A stretch of 64,000 bases of DNA from Hirudinaria manillensis (taxonomy: Eukaryota; Annelida; Clitellata; Hirudinida; Hirudinidae): NCBI GenBank assembly GCA_034509925.1, contig CM067533.1, positions 5,973,535-6,037,534 of the forward strand. The letters run 5' to 3'. Positions 26,976 through 40,700 of the stretch are shown here, one piece after another (within the stretch, counting starts at the first letter, position 1; every line of letters starts with the position of its first letter). The notes beneath the pieces were generated by a model. That model had not been told where the DNA came from. It did not search any database and saw nothing but the letters and a program-made list of their open reading frames with translations. The position numbers were made by a program, and so were the translations under genes.

Positions 26976-29278
26976 GAAGTGAGGTTGACGGGGCATTCCA
27001 GGTCAATGCAGTTTCAGAGGCACGAATAATGGTGATTAATAAGCTCCGAATATTAATGACTTGATGAATATTAATGAATGCATGAATATTAATGAGGGCA
27101 TGAATATTAATGAATGGATGACAATTAATAGCAGCAGACCGACCACGTGTTTGCAATTCTTCTCCTGCGTCCTGCTTTTTCCGTCGCCGTTGGTTTTCAT
27201 TTGACGTTTTCGTTATTATATATAATTATATATTATTATAATTATATTTCATAATTATTTTATAAATTATTTTTTATAAATTATATTTTTTTTAACGTTG
27301 AAATGTACTTTAATAAATTTAATTAAAATCCTTTTAAAACAATTTAATTTCAATTGTTTTTTAGATTGCAAGAAATCAATCAAGAAATTACAATCACAAT
27401 TAGCTGATTAACATTTGCCTCGAAAGTTGAAAAAAGCATCAACATTTGAGATCCAAGGGGAAAAGTAATTATTTCGAATCTCCACCTGAGGAAGAATCAT
27501 TTAAAAAGGCATCAATTTCAATCGCCTCGAAATATTTCATTTTATTTCGATATTTTATTTTTCGAAATAAAAAATGAAAAATAAAGAAAAATAAATAAAT
27601 AAACGACCGACGAATTTGCCGAACGTGACAATTCAGCTTTTAAGAGCTTGGAAATTAAAACTTTCAAAGAATCGTATTATAATGATTATAATAAATTATG
27701 AATAACCTGTGTCAATCAATACTCAGAATAAATTATGAATAATTTATGTTGATTAATAATCTGAATAAATTAAGAATAATTTATGTTAATTAGTAATCTG
27801 AATAAATCATAAATAACGGATCGTAAATAATAATAATCAGAATAACTTAGGAATAGGAAGTAATCGTGATTAATAGCAGGAATGAATTTTTGGTCACGTG
27901 ACATATTTTTAAGCAGGGCTTTGCCATTTATAATTTATAATAATTTGTAATAATTTATAATAATGTGTATTAATTTATAACAATTTATAATAATTTGTAT
28001 TAATTTGTAATAATTTAGCAATAAAATATCTCAGATGATAATAATTCAAAGATAATTCTTAGAAATGAGTTTGCAAATGACACAAAATAAAATGATAAAT
28101 CTTTTCAATTCAGACATTTTTTCACGAAATTCTATTTTTACAAACGCTTTGATGTTTTTATTTTAAAAAGCAAAGCACGAATAATTAAAATCTCATGTCC
28201 TTTTTTGTCCGAATTTGTGCTTTTTGAAGCATTTAATTTGTTTTCCAATTTAATTGGTAATAAATCAAACATGAAATTATTTTCTTTTTTTGTATAAAAC
28301 TCTAACATCAACATTTATAATGATTTAATAAAATAATAATTAAATAATTAATAATGTAATAATAATAATAATAATAATTAATAAATTGATTAAAAATTCA
28401 ACAAAGATATGAAATGTTAAAAAGCATTCTATGACGTCAGAAACCGAGACAAGCTTTTAAGTCGAGACTCTCAAGGCATTCAAACTGTCTCAAACAGAAT
28501 CTCCGGAAGCAAATGAATTATTGAAAAAGTCAGAAAAATAAATTATTATTATTATTATTATTTTATTCCTGTAATTTATTCTTCAAATATTTTATTTTAA
28601 GTGAAAAATAAGATTAATGATTTCGTCGGAATAAAAATAAATTCATCAATTATTCACAAGGCATTTCATACTTTTCTTAAATCAAAAGTAGAATTATTCA
28701 AAATTCCATTTCTTGGCACAACCACCATAATTTAATAAATTAATATTATTAATAATTTAATAAATTAATATTATTAATATTATTAATAATTTAATAAATT
28801 AAGAAATTAATATTATAATAATATTTAATAATTTAATTAACCATTTAACGTTTAATTAGTACATCGCAACGGCTCTCAATGGCCCTGGGCATGAATTGAT
28901 AATGCTCGTAACATTTATTAACAGTCATTATATTACGGATATTATTATGGATATTATCATGAATAATTAAATAATTAAAAATATGAATCATAACATAATT
29001 TTCCACTGCTTCCAATCCAACCGCTGAGAGCAGTTAGAAGTTAAAAAGTGATCCGTTCTTGGACACTCCAGCGACCTCTAACGGCTGGAAAAATCCAATT
29101 AATTCAATCCCAGTTTCAATTCATCAACTTCAATCAATTTCCCATGAGGACTTCAATTTCACCGTCACCTGATTTTGTTTGCCAAAATAAAAAAAAGAAC
29201 CGCAGACGTGGTTGTCAAGATGATGAGAACAAGGAGCCAGACAAATTGAACCACTTTCAAACTATAACCATCCATTTC

Positions 29279-29490
<212 letters not shown>

Positions 29491-31078
29491 CGATCGATCA
29501 GCAACCCGTTTAAATCGGTAGCAATCGATTCTAATCATTTCAAGCCCGTGCAATCAATTTCAATCTACCAAATGAAACATTTCAGAAGCGAAAGTCAACT
29601 CATTAAATGCAGAAAAATGTCAACAATTGCAAATTGATGGGAAAGGCTTTTGAGAGAGTTTAGCGACATCTATCACGGCCTGGACAATTAGGCCACCGTT
29701 TCGAAATGGGGCACGTGATTGGCACCATCCCTACTCTTCTCTGATTGGTTGTCCAAAACGTCACCCCTCCATTGTCTTGCGGTGGCCTCTCCGTCGGTTG
29801 GTCAATTTTTACGAAACATTCGTCGGGCAATTGAAAAAAAAAAGCGTAAAATTAAAAATCTACTTTGTTTTAGTTTCTTCTCGATTCACGAATAATTTTC
29901 GATTATGAAATTATGATATTAAAATGCAAAATAAATGATTTAATAACGTTAAAAATAAATTGTCGTGTTTTTCTTTTAACAAAAAATGTTCCGCGATGCA
30001 CATTCCAGCCTCACAAGTGATTGGTTGACCTCATGTTTCATTAAAAATAATTTTTTCTAATAACAAAGGAATCAACATTTTCGTATTTTCCATGTATGAA
30101 CTCAAAGTAGGGTGGTTTGGACGATTTGGTGGTACCGACGACATGGGTTTTTTTTTTATCTTGTTTGGGTCTTGGGTAGGTAAAAGGGTGAGTGGAAGGG
30201 TGTGCTGTTGCTATCTTGAACAGAGGAAGAAAATTGAAGATGAATCCATAAGTAATTGCAGCTTCTAACGTCAACATTTCCAAGTTCATTGTCCGTCAGC
30301 AGACTCCGTGGAGCTTAATTTGGCGTCCTATTTCAAGCATCCTCGGTGTCCTTCTTTCGAGCCATTTGTCACTTTATGACTTCTTTCTGGCTCGTAACTC
30401 TGTTATTTAATTAAGAGATAATTACTTTTCCAATCGTTACTTTTAAATTAACTTTTAGTTCGGTCGCGCATCGTCGGACGGTCGTGGCGGGGCGGCAATT
30501 TGGCGGGAAGTTCGATTCGAAGCGCTTGTGAAGAGCTTGTAATCAATGTTTAGGAATGCGCCTGGTTTGCTTGGCGCTAATCAAATTTATACGCCTGCTG
30601 TGGTTCCCGCTTGCGCATGAGTTGTGCCAAAGGAGTGCTCGACAAATCATTCTGAGGTCTCCTGGACATTATTTTCCTCTGCTTATCCTTAACACGCCAC
30701 TCTCTTCCAGCATCACGTCGTCGTCATCATCACCCCGACCTTTGTGGAAATCATAGCTATCAGCATCGTTATCAGCACAGGCACAATCGTCATCAGAATC
30801 GCCAAAATTCAGTGGACACCGTCGTCGTCGTCGTCGTCTTCGTCGTTGTAAATCCAACGAACGCGTCCGCATTTACGATAACAATTATCCGACAGTTTAA
30901 CTGTCCCCCGCTTCGATTGCTGATCGGACAGACCGACAAACAGCAACACTCAAAAGGAAATTATGTAAAAATAAAATTTAAATAAGAAAATAATAAGAAG
31001 CTTAATTAAAATTTTAGCTTAATTAATAGAAAAAAAAAGTAAGGAGATTAGGCCAGAGTAAAAAAAATCTCAGATGTA

Positions 31079-31121
31079 GCGGAAGATCGAACTTTAGAGG
31101 TATTCCACTGAGCTAGAAAGG
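31079..31121 (-). other. tRNA-like promoter relic, copy 2
   Basis: Identical to the relic at 22070-22112 (A-box-like word at 31105-31115, B-box-like word about 10 bases away). Carried along by the tandem duplication. Confidence 0.3.
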
Positions 31122-32023
31122 ACCACCAAACCTGCCGGAATCCGGGTCAGCAAAGTAGAATGAACCCAAGGGTAGCCAAGGGAGGCCCGAGTAGATTTTA
31201 AAGTTTTCTGGTAGGAGAACAATAACCATGTTCGTTCAGAACATCACACAGTGTTGTAATAGTAATGATAATGAATGTATGGACGTTATGATGTAGAAAT
31301 TCAATGCCTTAGAGTTGGCTTTATTACTTCTTCATCCATTCTCACAAGTCATGATCACCCATAGTCTTAAGTAGACATCTCGAATACGATTCAAGCACTC
31401 AATAAACTTTTCATATTCCGAAATAAAATGCCGACCAGCAAGTTATTTTCTGTCAAGTATTGGACGAGGAACAGAGACCTATCTACATGGTTGAAAGTAT
31501 CTGACACCATGTCTAGATAATACCATATCTAATACCATATTAGATAACAGTAGTTAAGATGGATTCTCTCCAGGCCGAGTGATCTTTGATCATCTCAAAT
31601 GAGTCTCCAGGTATGACTTGGAAATCAACAGTGGGAAATGCCACAGTCCGGCCACCGATACCAGCAGCATAACATTACCGAGCGATGCATTAATATCACT
31701 ATAAATTATTATCGTTTATAAAATCATAATATTATATATTAGTTATTATAATATTTTTACCAATTATATAATATTACTTCAATCGTGAATATATTACTAT
31801 TATTAATATTGTCATTATTGTCGTCATTGATATTATTGTTGTTGTTGTTGTTGTGGTAGCTCGTAAAGCCTTGAAAGAGTAGAAAATGGAACTGTACATC
31901 AAGAATGGCAATCAACATGAACCAATTTTGCCTCTGGCAAGTTACGAATGAAGGAATTTTTAATTGGAAATCTTGCATGAATTAGATTCTCCAGCGCTGT
32001 TAAATATCTACTCGGACTTTATA

Positions 32024-32214
32024 GGTAACCATGGAGATGTGTATGTTTGTAGGTAACCATGGAAATGCATATGTTTATAAGTAACCACGGAGACGTGTAT
32101 GTTTATAGATAATCATGGAACTGTTTATTCTTGTAGGTAACCATGGAGATGAAGGGGTTTATAGGTAACCATGGAAATGTATATGTTTACAGGTAACCAC
32201 GGAGATTGTGACGT
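32024..32214. repeat. 28-bp minisatellite with GGTAACCATGG core, copy 2
   Basis: Seven 28-bp units, apparently identical in number and sequence to copy 1. This contrasts with the length-changed arrays in the first half of the duplication. Confidence 0.9.
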
Positions 32215-32440
32215 GACAGGCTCTGACTTGCAGAAAATGTTTGAGCGAGGAAACGGAAAAATCGATAGAAAACCGTGGAACAATCTGTTGATTCAAAGAA
32301 ACGTTTTCGTAAAATTCTGACTCGATTCCCATGAAATCCTGTGAAATAATATAAAAACTACAGACTTTTTGAACGACCCCTTTGATCAATTTAGTTTAAT
32401 ATCTACAGAAATGAACAGGCACACAAAACTGTGATAATTT

Positions 32441-32625
32441 TTTTCGGCTGAAAGTTCAGCCGAAAGCTTCATTTCGAGCCCTTCCATCTGTTGGCTTCGA
32501 TGAGCTTTAATTTCCTGAACCTGAACGTGGAGGAGGATGACGACGAAGAGCAGGATGTTCAATAAAAACATAATCCAGTCACGTGGTTGGAGCAAAATAT
32601 CGTTTGATTCGCACAATCGCCTAAT
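32441..32625 (-). CDS. Possible membrane-segment plus coiled-coil exon
   Basis: Within a minus-strand open frame (32386-32706) the part at about 32441-32600 reads like real protein. A hydrophobic helix (WIMFLLNILLFVVILLHV) is followed by a polar heptad-like stretch rich in Gln, Glu, Lys and Leu. Its third codon positions favour C and G more than the surroundings do. It lies on the same strand as the exons at 34696-35382 and 2666-3330 and could supply their membrane anchor. Splice sites are not obvious, and the frame runs across the duplication breakpoint, so this is weak. Confidence 0.25.
32442..32465. repeat. Perfect short inverted repeat beside the duplication breakpoint
   Basis: The 11-bp arm TTTCGGCTGAA (32442-32452) and its exact complement TTCAGCCGAAA (32455-32465) are separated by only AG. 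The palindrome starts 4 bp beyond the last base shared with copy 1. Confidence 0.9.
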
Positions 32626-33087
32626 AAGGGAGCAATCTTTGGAGAAGAAATCGAAGCTCCTTTTATCTCTTGCTTGCGTCCAGCTAATTATCTTCTTTCT
32701 CTTCAATCATTCTCTCGTGCAGAGAGAACAGTTCATTCATGGTCGATCGCAATTCACCATCGAACAATTCATAATTCATCTGACCTCTGAATTCGCCCAT
32801 TCGTGGTTCAACTCCACCTTTTTTTGTCTCCAAAAACCCAGCCCTTCGCATTGCAACACCGAAACAAACGACCTTCACCCCGCAAAGCCACTTTCGACGT
32901 GTTCAAAGAGGCTTCCAGGACAAAAAATAGTTTTCGAATTTTCTCAGCCGATGACAGCCTAATTATAACAGGAGCAGACGTCTGCAATAATTCATGGTGG
33001 AAAATTGCCCGGTTGCAGTTTATGGTTCTGAATGACTCTGCAATTGCCAGCACCTGGAGTTGGTATGTCACTTTAACCTATCTCTCC

Positions 33088-33192
33088 ATCAACTTATCTA
33101 TCCATCTGTCCATCCGTCCGTCCGTCCATCCATCTGTCCATTCATCCGTCCATCCGTCCGTCCGTCCACCCACCCATCCATCCATCCACTGG
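33088..33192. repeat. Degenerate (CCAT/CCGT)n array
   Basis: About 26 tetranucleotide units mixing CCAT, CCGT, CTGT and CACC. It produces Pro/Ser/Val/His-rich pseudo-frames. Confidence 0.85.
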
Positions 33193-33659
33193 TGCACAAG
33201 TTATCTCAAAAGGCCACATCTCTGAGTACGGAGGTAATGGCAACAGCTTGCACCGCCACAAGCGTCCTTGGGGACGAGCGCTACATAAATGGTTAACAAA
33301 AGGCGCATGTGGCGCTAAATAAATGGACTGCGTCAGACCACTCATTCATTCAATCAATGTCTCCTGAAAATGTATCAACTCTGCGAGACACGTTTGGACG
33401 AAAAGCCACAAATAGTTTTTAATCAGCCGATTTCAAATTTCAATCTATGCTCTATTTTCAAAAGTAATCTTAATTTCACGCATTAATATTTTATTCGATT
33501 TATCTGCAATTTGAAGAAATAATAAATTAATTAACTGACATTTTATGTTACATTTCCGTATCTCCAAATAAGCTTCTAAGATGTGCAGGAGAAATAGGAA
33601 AGCAATTAAGACAGAAATAAACTTATCGTTATTCGCGTCCATAATGGACGGCATTTGCA

Positions 33660-33690
33660 ATCATTGTCGTCATCATCGCCGCCATCACTG

Positions 33691-33721
<31 letters not shown>

Positions 33722-33797
33722 CGTCATCATCATCATAGTCATCGTCGTCGTCATCATGATCGCAGGCAAACTTCCTCGTCGTCATCATCATCACCAT
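33660..33797. repeat. Compound (CAT/CGT)n array
   Basis: About 140 bp of ATC/GTC triplets giving poly-His (plus) and poly-Asp (minus) frames. Same repeat class as in the duplication. Confidence 0.88.
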
Positions 33798-34695
33798 CAG
33801 ACATCAGGGAGAAACGGTGATTGATTAAACATCGCTTAATGTCCAATTATGCATGTTGAGGCCGAAATAATCTCTGGAAAGCTGAAATGATTTCTCGACA
33901 CGTAATTGCAGTTTAAAAAGCCGGGAAGCGTTCGATCGAAGGACGCGATTGGAGGCTCCAAGCTGCCGTCAGCCTCGGACCTTCATCGGTACCCGAGAGA
34001 CTTCGACGCAGAACCATCGCCGAAGGCAGCGACGTCTCGTGGAGGTCGTCACAAATCAACATTTTTTTCCAGTGTTCGCCTTCGGGCCGCGCTTCCGCTT
34101 CTGCAGCAGCGATATCTTATGGCACGGCGTTGAGTGCCTTTGCCTTCCTTCCTTGCACTGGCTTTGATATCGGCCAGTCCGGGAAAGCAAGCAAATAATT
34201 AACGCCATCGGATAACTCATTATGCCCCGAGCTAATGGAAAATAATCCGTCCCGAGATGACAAAATGAATTTCGATTCGCCTCTTCATTTCGTAGGCCGT
34301 GCGTTCCAATTCCACTCGGAAGCTAGATTTAAAATGCCTCGTAAATTCTGGCAGTCGAAAACAAATTTTCGAATTTTCAGAGATTTTCGTCAGATTTTTA
34401 GATGGGAGCCATAAACGCGGGTTAAAATGCTTTTCCAAGTCATGAAGTTATTCGTCATGAATTTTCCAAAAAGATGTCCATCGAACGTCGGTCATCATGC
34501 CTTGGAAAATTTTCGTCCCGAGCGATGCACGAGGATTGATAATGCAGCAAATTTCCTCTGACATTTCTGCTCTACCCTAATTTTGCTTGAGCGGTTTTTG
34601 AATAATCGCCATTAACGTCGTTTTGTGAAATCGGAAATAAAAACTAAAAAAGAAAGAATGAGTGAACAACGATCAACGAAGAACGAACGACCAAC

Positions 34696-35382
34696 CATTT
34701 GGAGAATTGCAGGCGTCGACTTTGACGTAGACGTGGTAGAAGGAACCGTTAAAAGTGTACCAACTCTTTTCCTCCTGCGCCGGGCAAACCCAAAAGTCGG
34801 GTCCGTGGAGGTCGAGACTGACGTACTTGATGAACCACGACGGAGTGAGGGAAGCGATGGAGATGTTCCCCGGAGATGCGGTCGAAGTGAAAACGGGGGG
34901 ACGAGTGGTCGTTGGGTCTTTGACAGGCACGTTTTTAAAGGTGCAAGAACCGACCCTCGAACCTTGGCATTTCAGCGACTGGCCGTTGGACCCGAGAGAG
35001 ATTCTCGTGCTGATTGAGCAGTCCCTGATGTTTTTCAGGCTCAGAATCTTGACCTCCTTACTGGCTGGGTCAAAGAAGGTCAGAAAAGATGGATTCCAAG
35101 CGCTGGCGACGTTCAATTGAAGTTCGAGGTCGGTCACGACGCAATAATCCGAGTAGGTGAGGTTTTGCAAGAGGCTGATTTCAGAGTCGTTGAGAAAAGG
35201 CGTTTGAACTCTGAACTTCTTCCGTTCTATTAGGCTCCAATCCATGTGCGGGGAGTGGTCCAATCCTAGTCTCACCCACACGGAGCCATCCCTGGTGACG
35301 CTGGCGTAGACGGAATGTTTCTGCTTGTTGAGGTCTAAAAGATCCGCGGGTCCGGTATCCAGGTCGCACCAATTGTCAACAA
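34696..35382 (-). CDS. Exon of an unrecognised secreted or membrane protein
   Basis: On the minus strand an acceptor (CCAATTCCAG) at 35383-35384 opens a frame of about 229 codons. It starts VDNWCDLDTGPADLL, contains a segment like SVWVRLGLDHSPHMDW, several cysteines and N-glycosylation sequons, and a Thr/Pro-rich linker (PTTTRPPVFTSTASP) typical of extracellular proteins, then a second module with FWVCPAQEEKSWYTF. GC is clearly higher than in the flanking introns. I do not recognise the family. The 3' edge is uncertain: the chosen GTTGGT donor at 34694-34695 is weak but gives phase 1, matching the exon ending at 3330. Other donors 20-45 bp to the right are possible. Confidence 0.6.
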
Positions 35383-37704
35383 CTGGAATTGGAACCGAAA
35401 GGTTTCATTTGACTGGCTGCACGACAATGTAACCACATCATTCAAAGGCATTCTTATCCGCATTATGGCCACGTCACAGCTTCGGCGTTATCATGCAAAG
35501 GTCAGAAGTTCACCTACCGAGCTTGAATTTATGGCTGCAAATGTTTTTTTTTCTAGTCCGTCTCTTTTTTTCGAATTTAACTTTTAAATGGAATGTAATG
35601 CTATAAATAATTATATAATGAGTTGTAAATTGTAATATAAACAATTGTAATTATAAATTGTGATAAAGTTTTAATGGAATAGTCATTGCGAAATATTGCG
35701 CAAAAGTGAAAAATCAATTTTATTCCAGAGGAACTCTGAAGAAAGAATAAAACATGGCTGATGGAGATTAAGGAATGAAATGAATTCGCGAGAGGCTTCC
35801 CTTCTTTCCATATTTTTACGAGTTTCGACTCTCTTGGAAAAGTCGGATGGAAATGACGGACTAAATCTCGTTGCCAGTGTCTTGCACCAACCATTTGAGT
35901 AAATCAGTCGCTCTTTCTTCAAAATTTTAGCTCCAAAAACCCTGAAATGGCCCGCTTTGTTGCGCGACTCCATGCTTTTTACTTTCGTCTGACATCTCAG
36001 AACAAATCGCTTCATCGCAGAGTGAGTTTCTCTCTATTTTCTCTCTTCATTCATTCTCATTCTGTCCATCTTTAGAGGAAATTATTTCCAGGAGAAGACG
36101 CAAATGCAAGCAATTCTAGGCTGAGTAGTTTCCAAGGTAACGGATTCTTCCAGGATGTTCGAGAATTGAAAGAAGTTGAAGATGCCAATTCCTCGGGCTT
36201 AAGTGAACCCCCTGAATGTACTCGAGAAGAGGAATAAAGAGGACCAGACGTCACAATTAGGGGATCACGAATGCTGCCCGATCACGTGTCCGGGAAACGA
36301 ACCAATGAGAGGGCAATAAGCGCACTGTAAACAAACAGTTAAGGAGATTTCCCGGAGTCTTTCGATGCAAATAGCACCGGGGTCGTTTGCAGAAATTGTC
36401 ATGCAATGATCGTTTCTCCGCTCTCTGCATTATCGATTCCTTCCAGACGTACTTGCTGCACAACCTGTCGTGTGGAAGCGCCCTTTGATGGGGCAGGGTT
36501 AGGGCATTCTTTGTGAAACTCCGGACAGGATGGCCATAATCATCGACCTCATTTACGTCATCGCCACCATCGTCACCATCGACGTCAACGTCGTCGTCGT
36601 CGTCATCGTCGTCGAAGTCATCATGAATCGTTATTTTCATTTACAGAGTCCTCCTTCTCAGGAAATGGCCCTTGAATTCAATTGATAATTCAGAGTGGAA
36701 GTTGATCGACAACGTAATAAAGTTCTACTGCCCTCTTTTTGCTGCCTCAATGTATCTCCCAACATTTCACTGCAGTGTATCCTGCAGTCTCCCTCAGTGT
36801 ATCTATCGATATCATCGTGTACCTCTCGATGTATCATTCGGTATCTTATAGCGTATCTTTTAATCTGGATGTACCTCGCGGAGTATTTCTGTCATTCGAT
36901 GACTGTTCCTCTCATCCTGTCCTTAGTTTCATCCTTTGAGGTGTTTAGAACTTTTTTTTAAATTTTATTTATAAAAAACTAGGAAATGAAAAACTCGGAT
37001 TCTTAAGGAACGCCAGCAGGCATTCTTTCTTTACTTTTGGAGGAAAATTTGTCATCTAATGAATTGCATTTCGGAGAGGAAATAGAAAAATAAATGGTCG
37101 TGGAAAATAAATATTCATGAAAAACAAATATTTAGGGAAAACAAATAGTTTAAATAGGGAGATAAATATTCATGAAATTGCAAGGAATAACGGATTAAAC
37201 TTCTTAAGGTTAGTTTTCCCGATTAATGCATATTTTTGGCAATCACTTCGAATTGAACGTAAAAGAGCACTCACGTTATTTGTAAAGCCAATAATGGCAG
37301 CTGCTTTTATTATTATTATTGTTATTATTATTGCTATTTCCATTTTAATGTTTTTATTCATTTTAATAATAAAATTGAACCGTAAAAGTATTTTATCGGC
37401 TGAGGTTAGGAATGCTAAAATCTCGCAGGTCTTCGTTTTCCAAAAACGATTGTCCAGACATTTCCTGGATAAGAATCTGAATGCACATTTCTTGCAATGA
37501 AAAGTTTATCATTAACAATTTATTATTGTTAGTGTTATTGTTATTATTATTGTTGTTATTAAAGCCGCCATATTAAATATTAATATTAAATTTCAATATT
37601 AATGAAATATTATATGAATTAAATATGCATTCAGTTCTGAAACTTCAAGACCAGTTCCAGGCTATAAAATCGAGTTTCAGAAAGGATCTCAACGAAGCAT
37701 AAGC

Positions 37705-37758
<54 letters not shown>

Positions 37759-40700
37759 GTGACAGCGGTAATAATAATAATTTTAATAATATGCGTAATA
37801 TTTCCATAATTTCCAGATTTTCCCGCTTAATGTGAGCCGATTAGGGTCCGTAGTTGAGTTGTTATTAACTGATGAAATTCAATTCTTTCGTTCTTTCATC
37901 CATTCATACGTTCAATCAGTCAGACAATGTCAGACATTATTGCGATTCTTCTGGAACGACTTTCATAATTAAATCTCATTCCACTTTTACTCGCTACTCG
38001 AGGATACCAGGTTGTTAAAACATGGCCGACCTGGGAAACACTTCGAGTCTCGCGTGCAAAAGGCACCTGTTGACACTTGGCTGAAGGTCGCAAGTGATTG
38101 AGACGCAAACAACCGTTTAGATCAACATTTAATGCAAAGTTATTCGTAAGAAATCGAATTAAAGTGGATGCTATTGGAGATTAAATTTCTTTTATCGAGT
38201 GCTTTTTGTTGACAATTTCTCTCAGAGAAATGTTTCAAAACTCTCCCGATTCGAAGGGCTTTTGGTCACACAAGATGCCCTTAAAATGAAATCCGACCTT
38301 TGACCTCTCAAAGTTGTTCTCACAACTTCTGCTTAACTTCCCGCTCTTTTAGGGCCCTCCTAGAATGCCGATGATTCATTTCGGAGCACTCACGTCTGCA
38401 TTCCAGCTCCAAAATGCTGGAAAATCCCAATCCATGCGAAAGATGTCGCTGCATTTATTCTCCTGCCTGGATTTTCCGAGTCTATAAATTTGGAAAGCCG
38501 TCCGTGACTTGAAATGCCAGGACATGCAAATGGTATTTAAGAAAAAAATTATTATTCTGGTAATTCAACTCTTCAGCAAATACGTCTTATGGCAATAATA
38601 ACAATATTATGATATAATATTAATATTATTTTGTAATGACATCATTAGCAATTATTTATTATTTTTATTTATTATTATAATTTAATAATAATAATTTAGT
38701 AATAAATAATGGAAGTAAAATTAAGGTTAAGCTTCCATAAATTATAATTATTCGTATAATTATAAGTCGGATAAATATGGCGATGAACACGTCCAATAAC
38801 CTTCCATCCATCATTCCGTGAATTTGGTCGCTCAATAATTTTGCAAGTCTAAATTTAGGCGGGCATTTGGGGCTCAAAACATCTCAACAAATCAAAATTC
38901 GAGGTCATCCGAGATTTTTTTGTACTGAATTTGACCGCGAATTGTACTTAAACGAAGGACTCCAGTTTCAGAAATTAATCCGACATAATTTTGAACAATC
39001 CTCAGAGTGTTTTGGTTTTCTGTTGCATTTTCCTGTAAAAGTAACTTTAATAATAATGCAATTATTATTGCATAACAATAATAATTATGATAATTTTGAG
39101 TCAGATTATAATAATAACGTTCTTTTGTTCAATTTAAATAATATCACGGTTGAAATAAACAATAAATAATTATCAAAGACAAGTGACGACTCTGTTTTTG
39201 CTCTGTCAGTGATCTTGAAACTATCATAATAATAATAACAATAATAATAATAATAATATATGGTAATAATAATAAAGTTAATAATAATAAAGCTAATAAC
39301 ATAGTACAAACTCTTGTTGTGCATTCAAATTTAAAATTCAAATGCATTCAAAGTTGAAAACCAAGAAATCATTTCCAAGATTTTGAGATGAAAACACGAA
39401 ATTTACATGCAAAACGAACAACAACAACAACAAGTAAATAGAATTTTATTCAATTAAATATATAAATTAATATTTAAATAATTAAATTTTTATATTTTAA
39501 TATTTAAATTAATATTTAATAACAATATTCTAATTCGCGGAAGAAAAGACATTTGAATACCTGCTCCCTGGGCGGACCACTGGGGGGTTTGGTCGTGAAA
39601 CATGAGGGACATGGCTATGACGATTGCCAGCATTTTGAGATTTTCATGACCCCACGCTACTTTGTTTTGTTTTCGAAGCAGTCATCGTCTTGAAATCAAC
39701 TTCCGAAGATTTGTTTTTCAAAACTTTGTATTATCTGTTACCGATTTCTACTCCAGAGATGGAGCTGTTATCCTGTTCTGTGCTCGAGTGTCAGTTCCCA
39801 ACGAAGACCGAGCACGCTCGAGAATATGAGGATCTTGAGAATTTATTTTTAAAATTTTAAAAGCTTCGAATCTTTTAAAATAAACTTTACCATTAGAACG
39901 ATTTCGAGTATTTATTTAGAAAAACAAACAAATTTAAATATTTCGTTCATTTATTTCACTCGTTAAACCGATAGCAGTGGAAATGAGCGAAAAATGATGA
40001 CACCTTTATGATTGGAGTCCACTTTTAAACTCGAGCAAACGAAGCGACCGCTGTCTCTCCATCAAAATGCCTCTCTTCCCGCTGGAGACCACAGGATGCA
40101 GTGCTGCAGTGCACGCCAACTTGAAATGAATATCTAAGACTGGAGGAATAACATCGTTTCTTAACTCAATCGACTGTCTTCTCGACTTGCAGACGAGGCG
40201 AAGTGGTTAATTATGTTATGTAATTAATTTCTTAAAACTATAAAATCAGGAGAGCAGGTGGAAAAATTATTATCCGAAAAAATTCACAAAAGACAATTAA
40301 GTTGTGACCGCCTCCAAATTGTACTTCAGAAGAGAAAAGGAACGAAGTAAATCAAAACAATGAGGACTTGAAGATTTTTAATATCTTCGGTGTGGTAGTT
40401 TCGAGTGGGTGGAACGATGTTGGGGCAGAATGGGGGGGGGGTGGGTGGGTGGGTTGGGTCGTGTTGAGGCTGAAGTTGGTTGTTCGTTCGGTTGAAATAT
40501 TTCAATCAAGATGTTCCTGTGACTAAGCATCTCAATCTAGCAGATTGAGCGAACAAATTGTCTCGGCATCAAAGCTGGAAAAGTTGTTTCCGGCACATCA
40601 TCTTTTCTAATTCATTGTTTGTCTCCCTATCTCTGGATGTCTCCGTCTATGCCTTTAATTCTTCGCTTGTCTCCCTACCATTGGATGTCTCCGTCGACGT

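Larger units (their letters stand above)
32626..34695. other. Stretch without a supported gene
   Basis: Frames of up to 141 codons overlap on both strands at 32537-33225. A plus-strand segment ending in a GTATGT donor near 33061 and a minus-strand segment covering the same bases both look partly protein-like, so neither is called. The rest is non-coding with a TCCATCCG-type array and a CAT/CGT array. Confidence 0.4.

Noticed and set aside
32803-33225. A 140-residue plus-strand frame with a GTATGT donor near 33061
   Set aside because: The opposite strand is equally open, the acceptor is unclear and the end runs into a CCAT array; not enough to call an exon.
37117-37500. A 127-residue frame with a hydrophobic centre
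   Set aside because: The hydrophobic part is an ATT run translated as Ile; the flanks have no domain.
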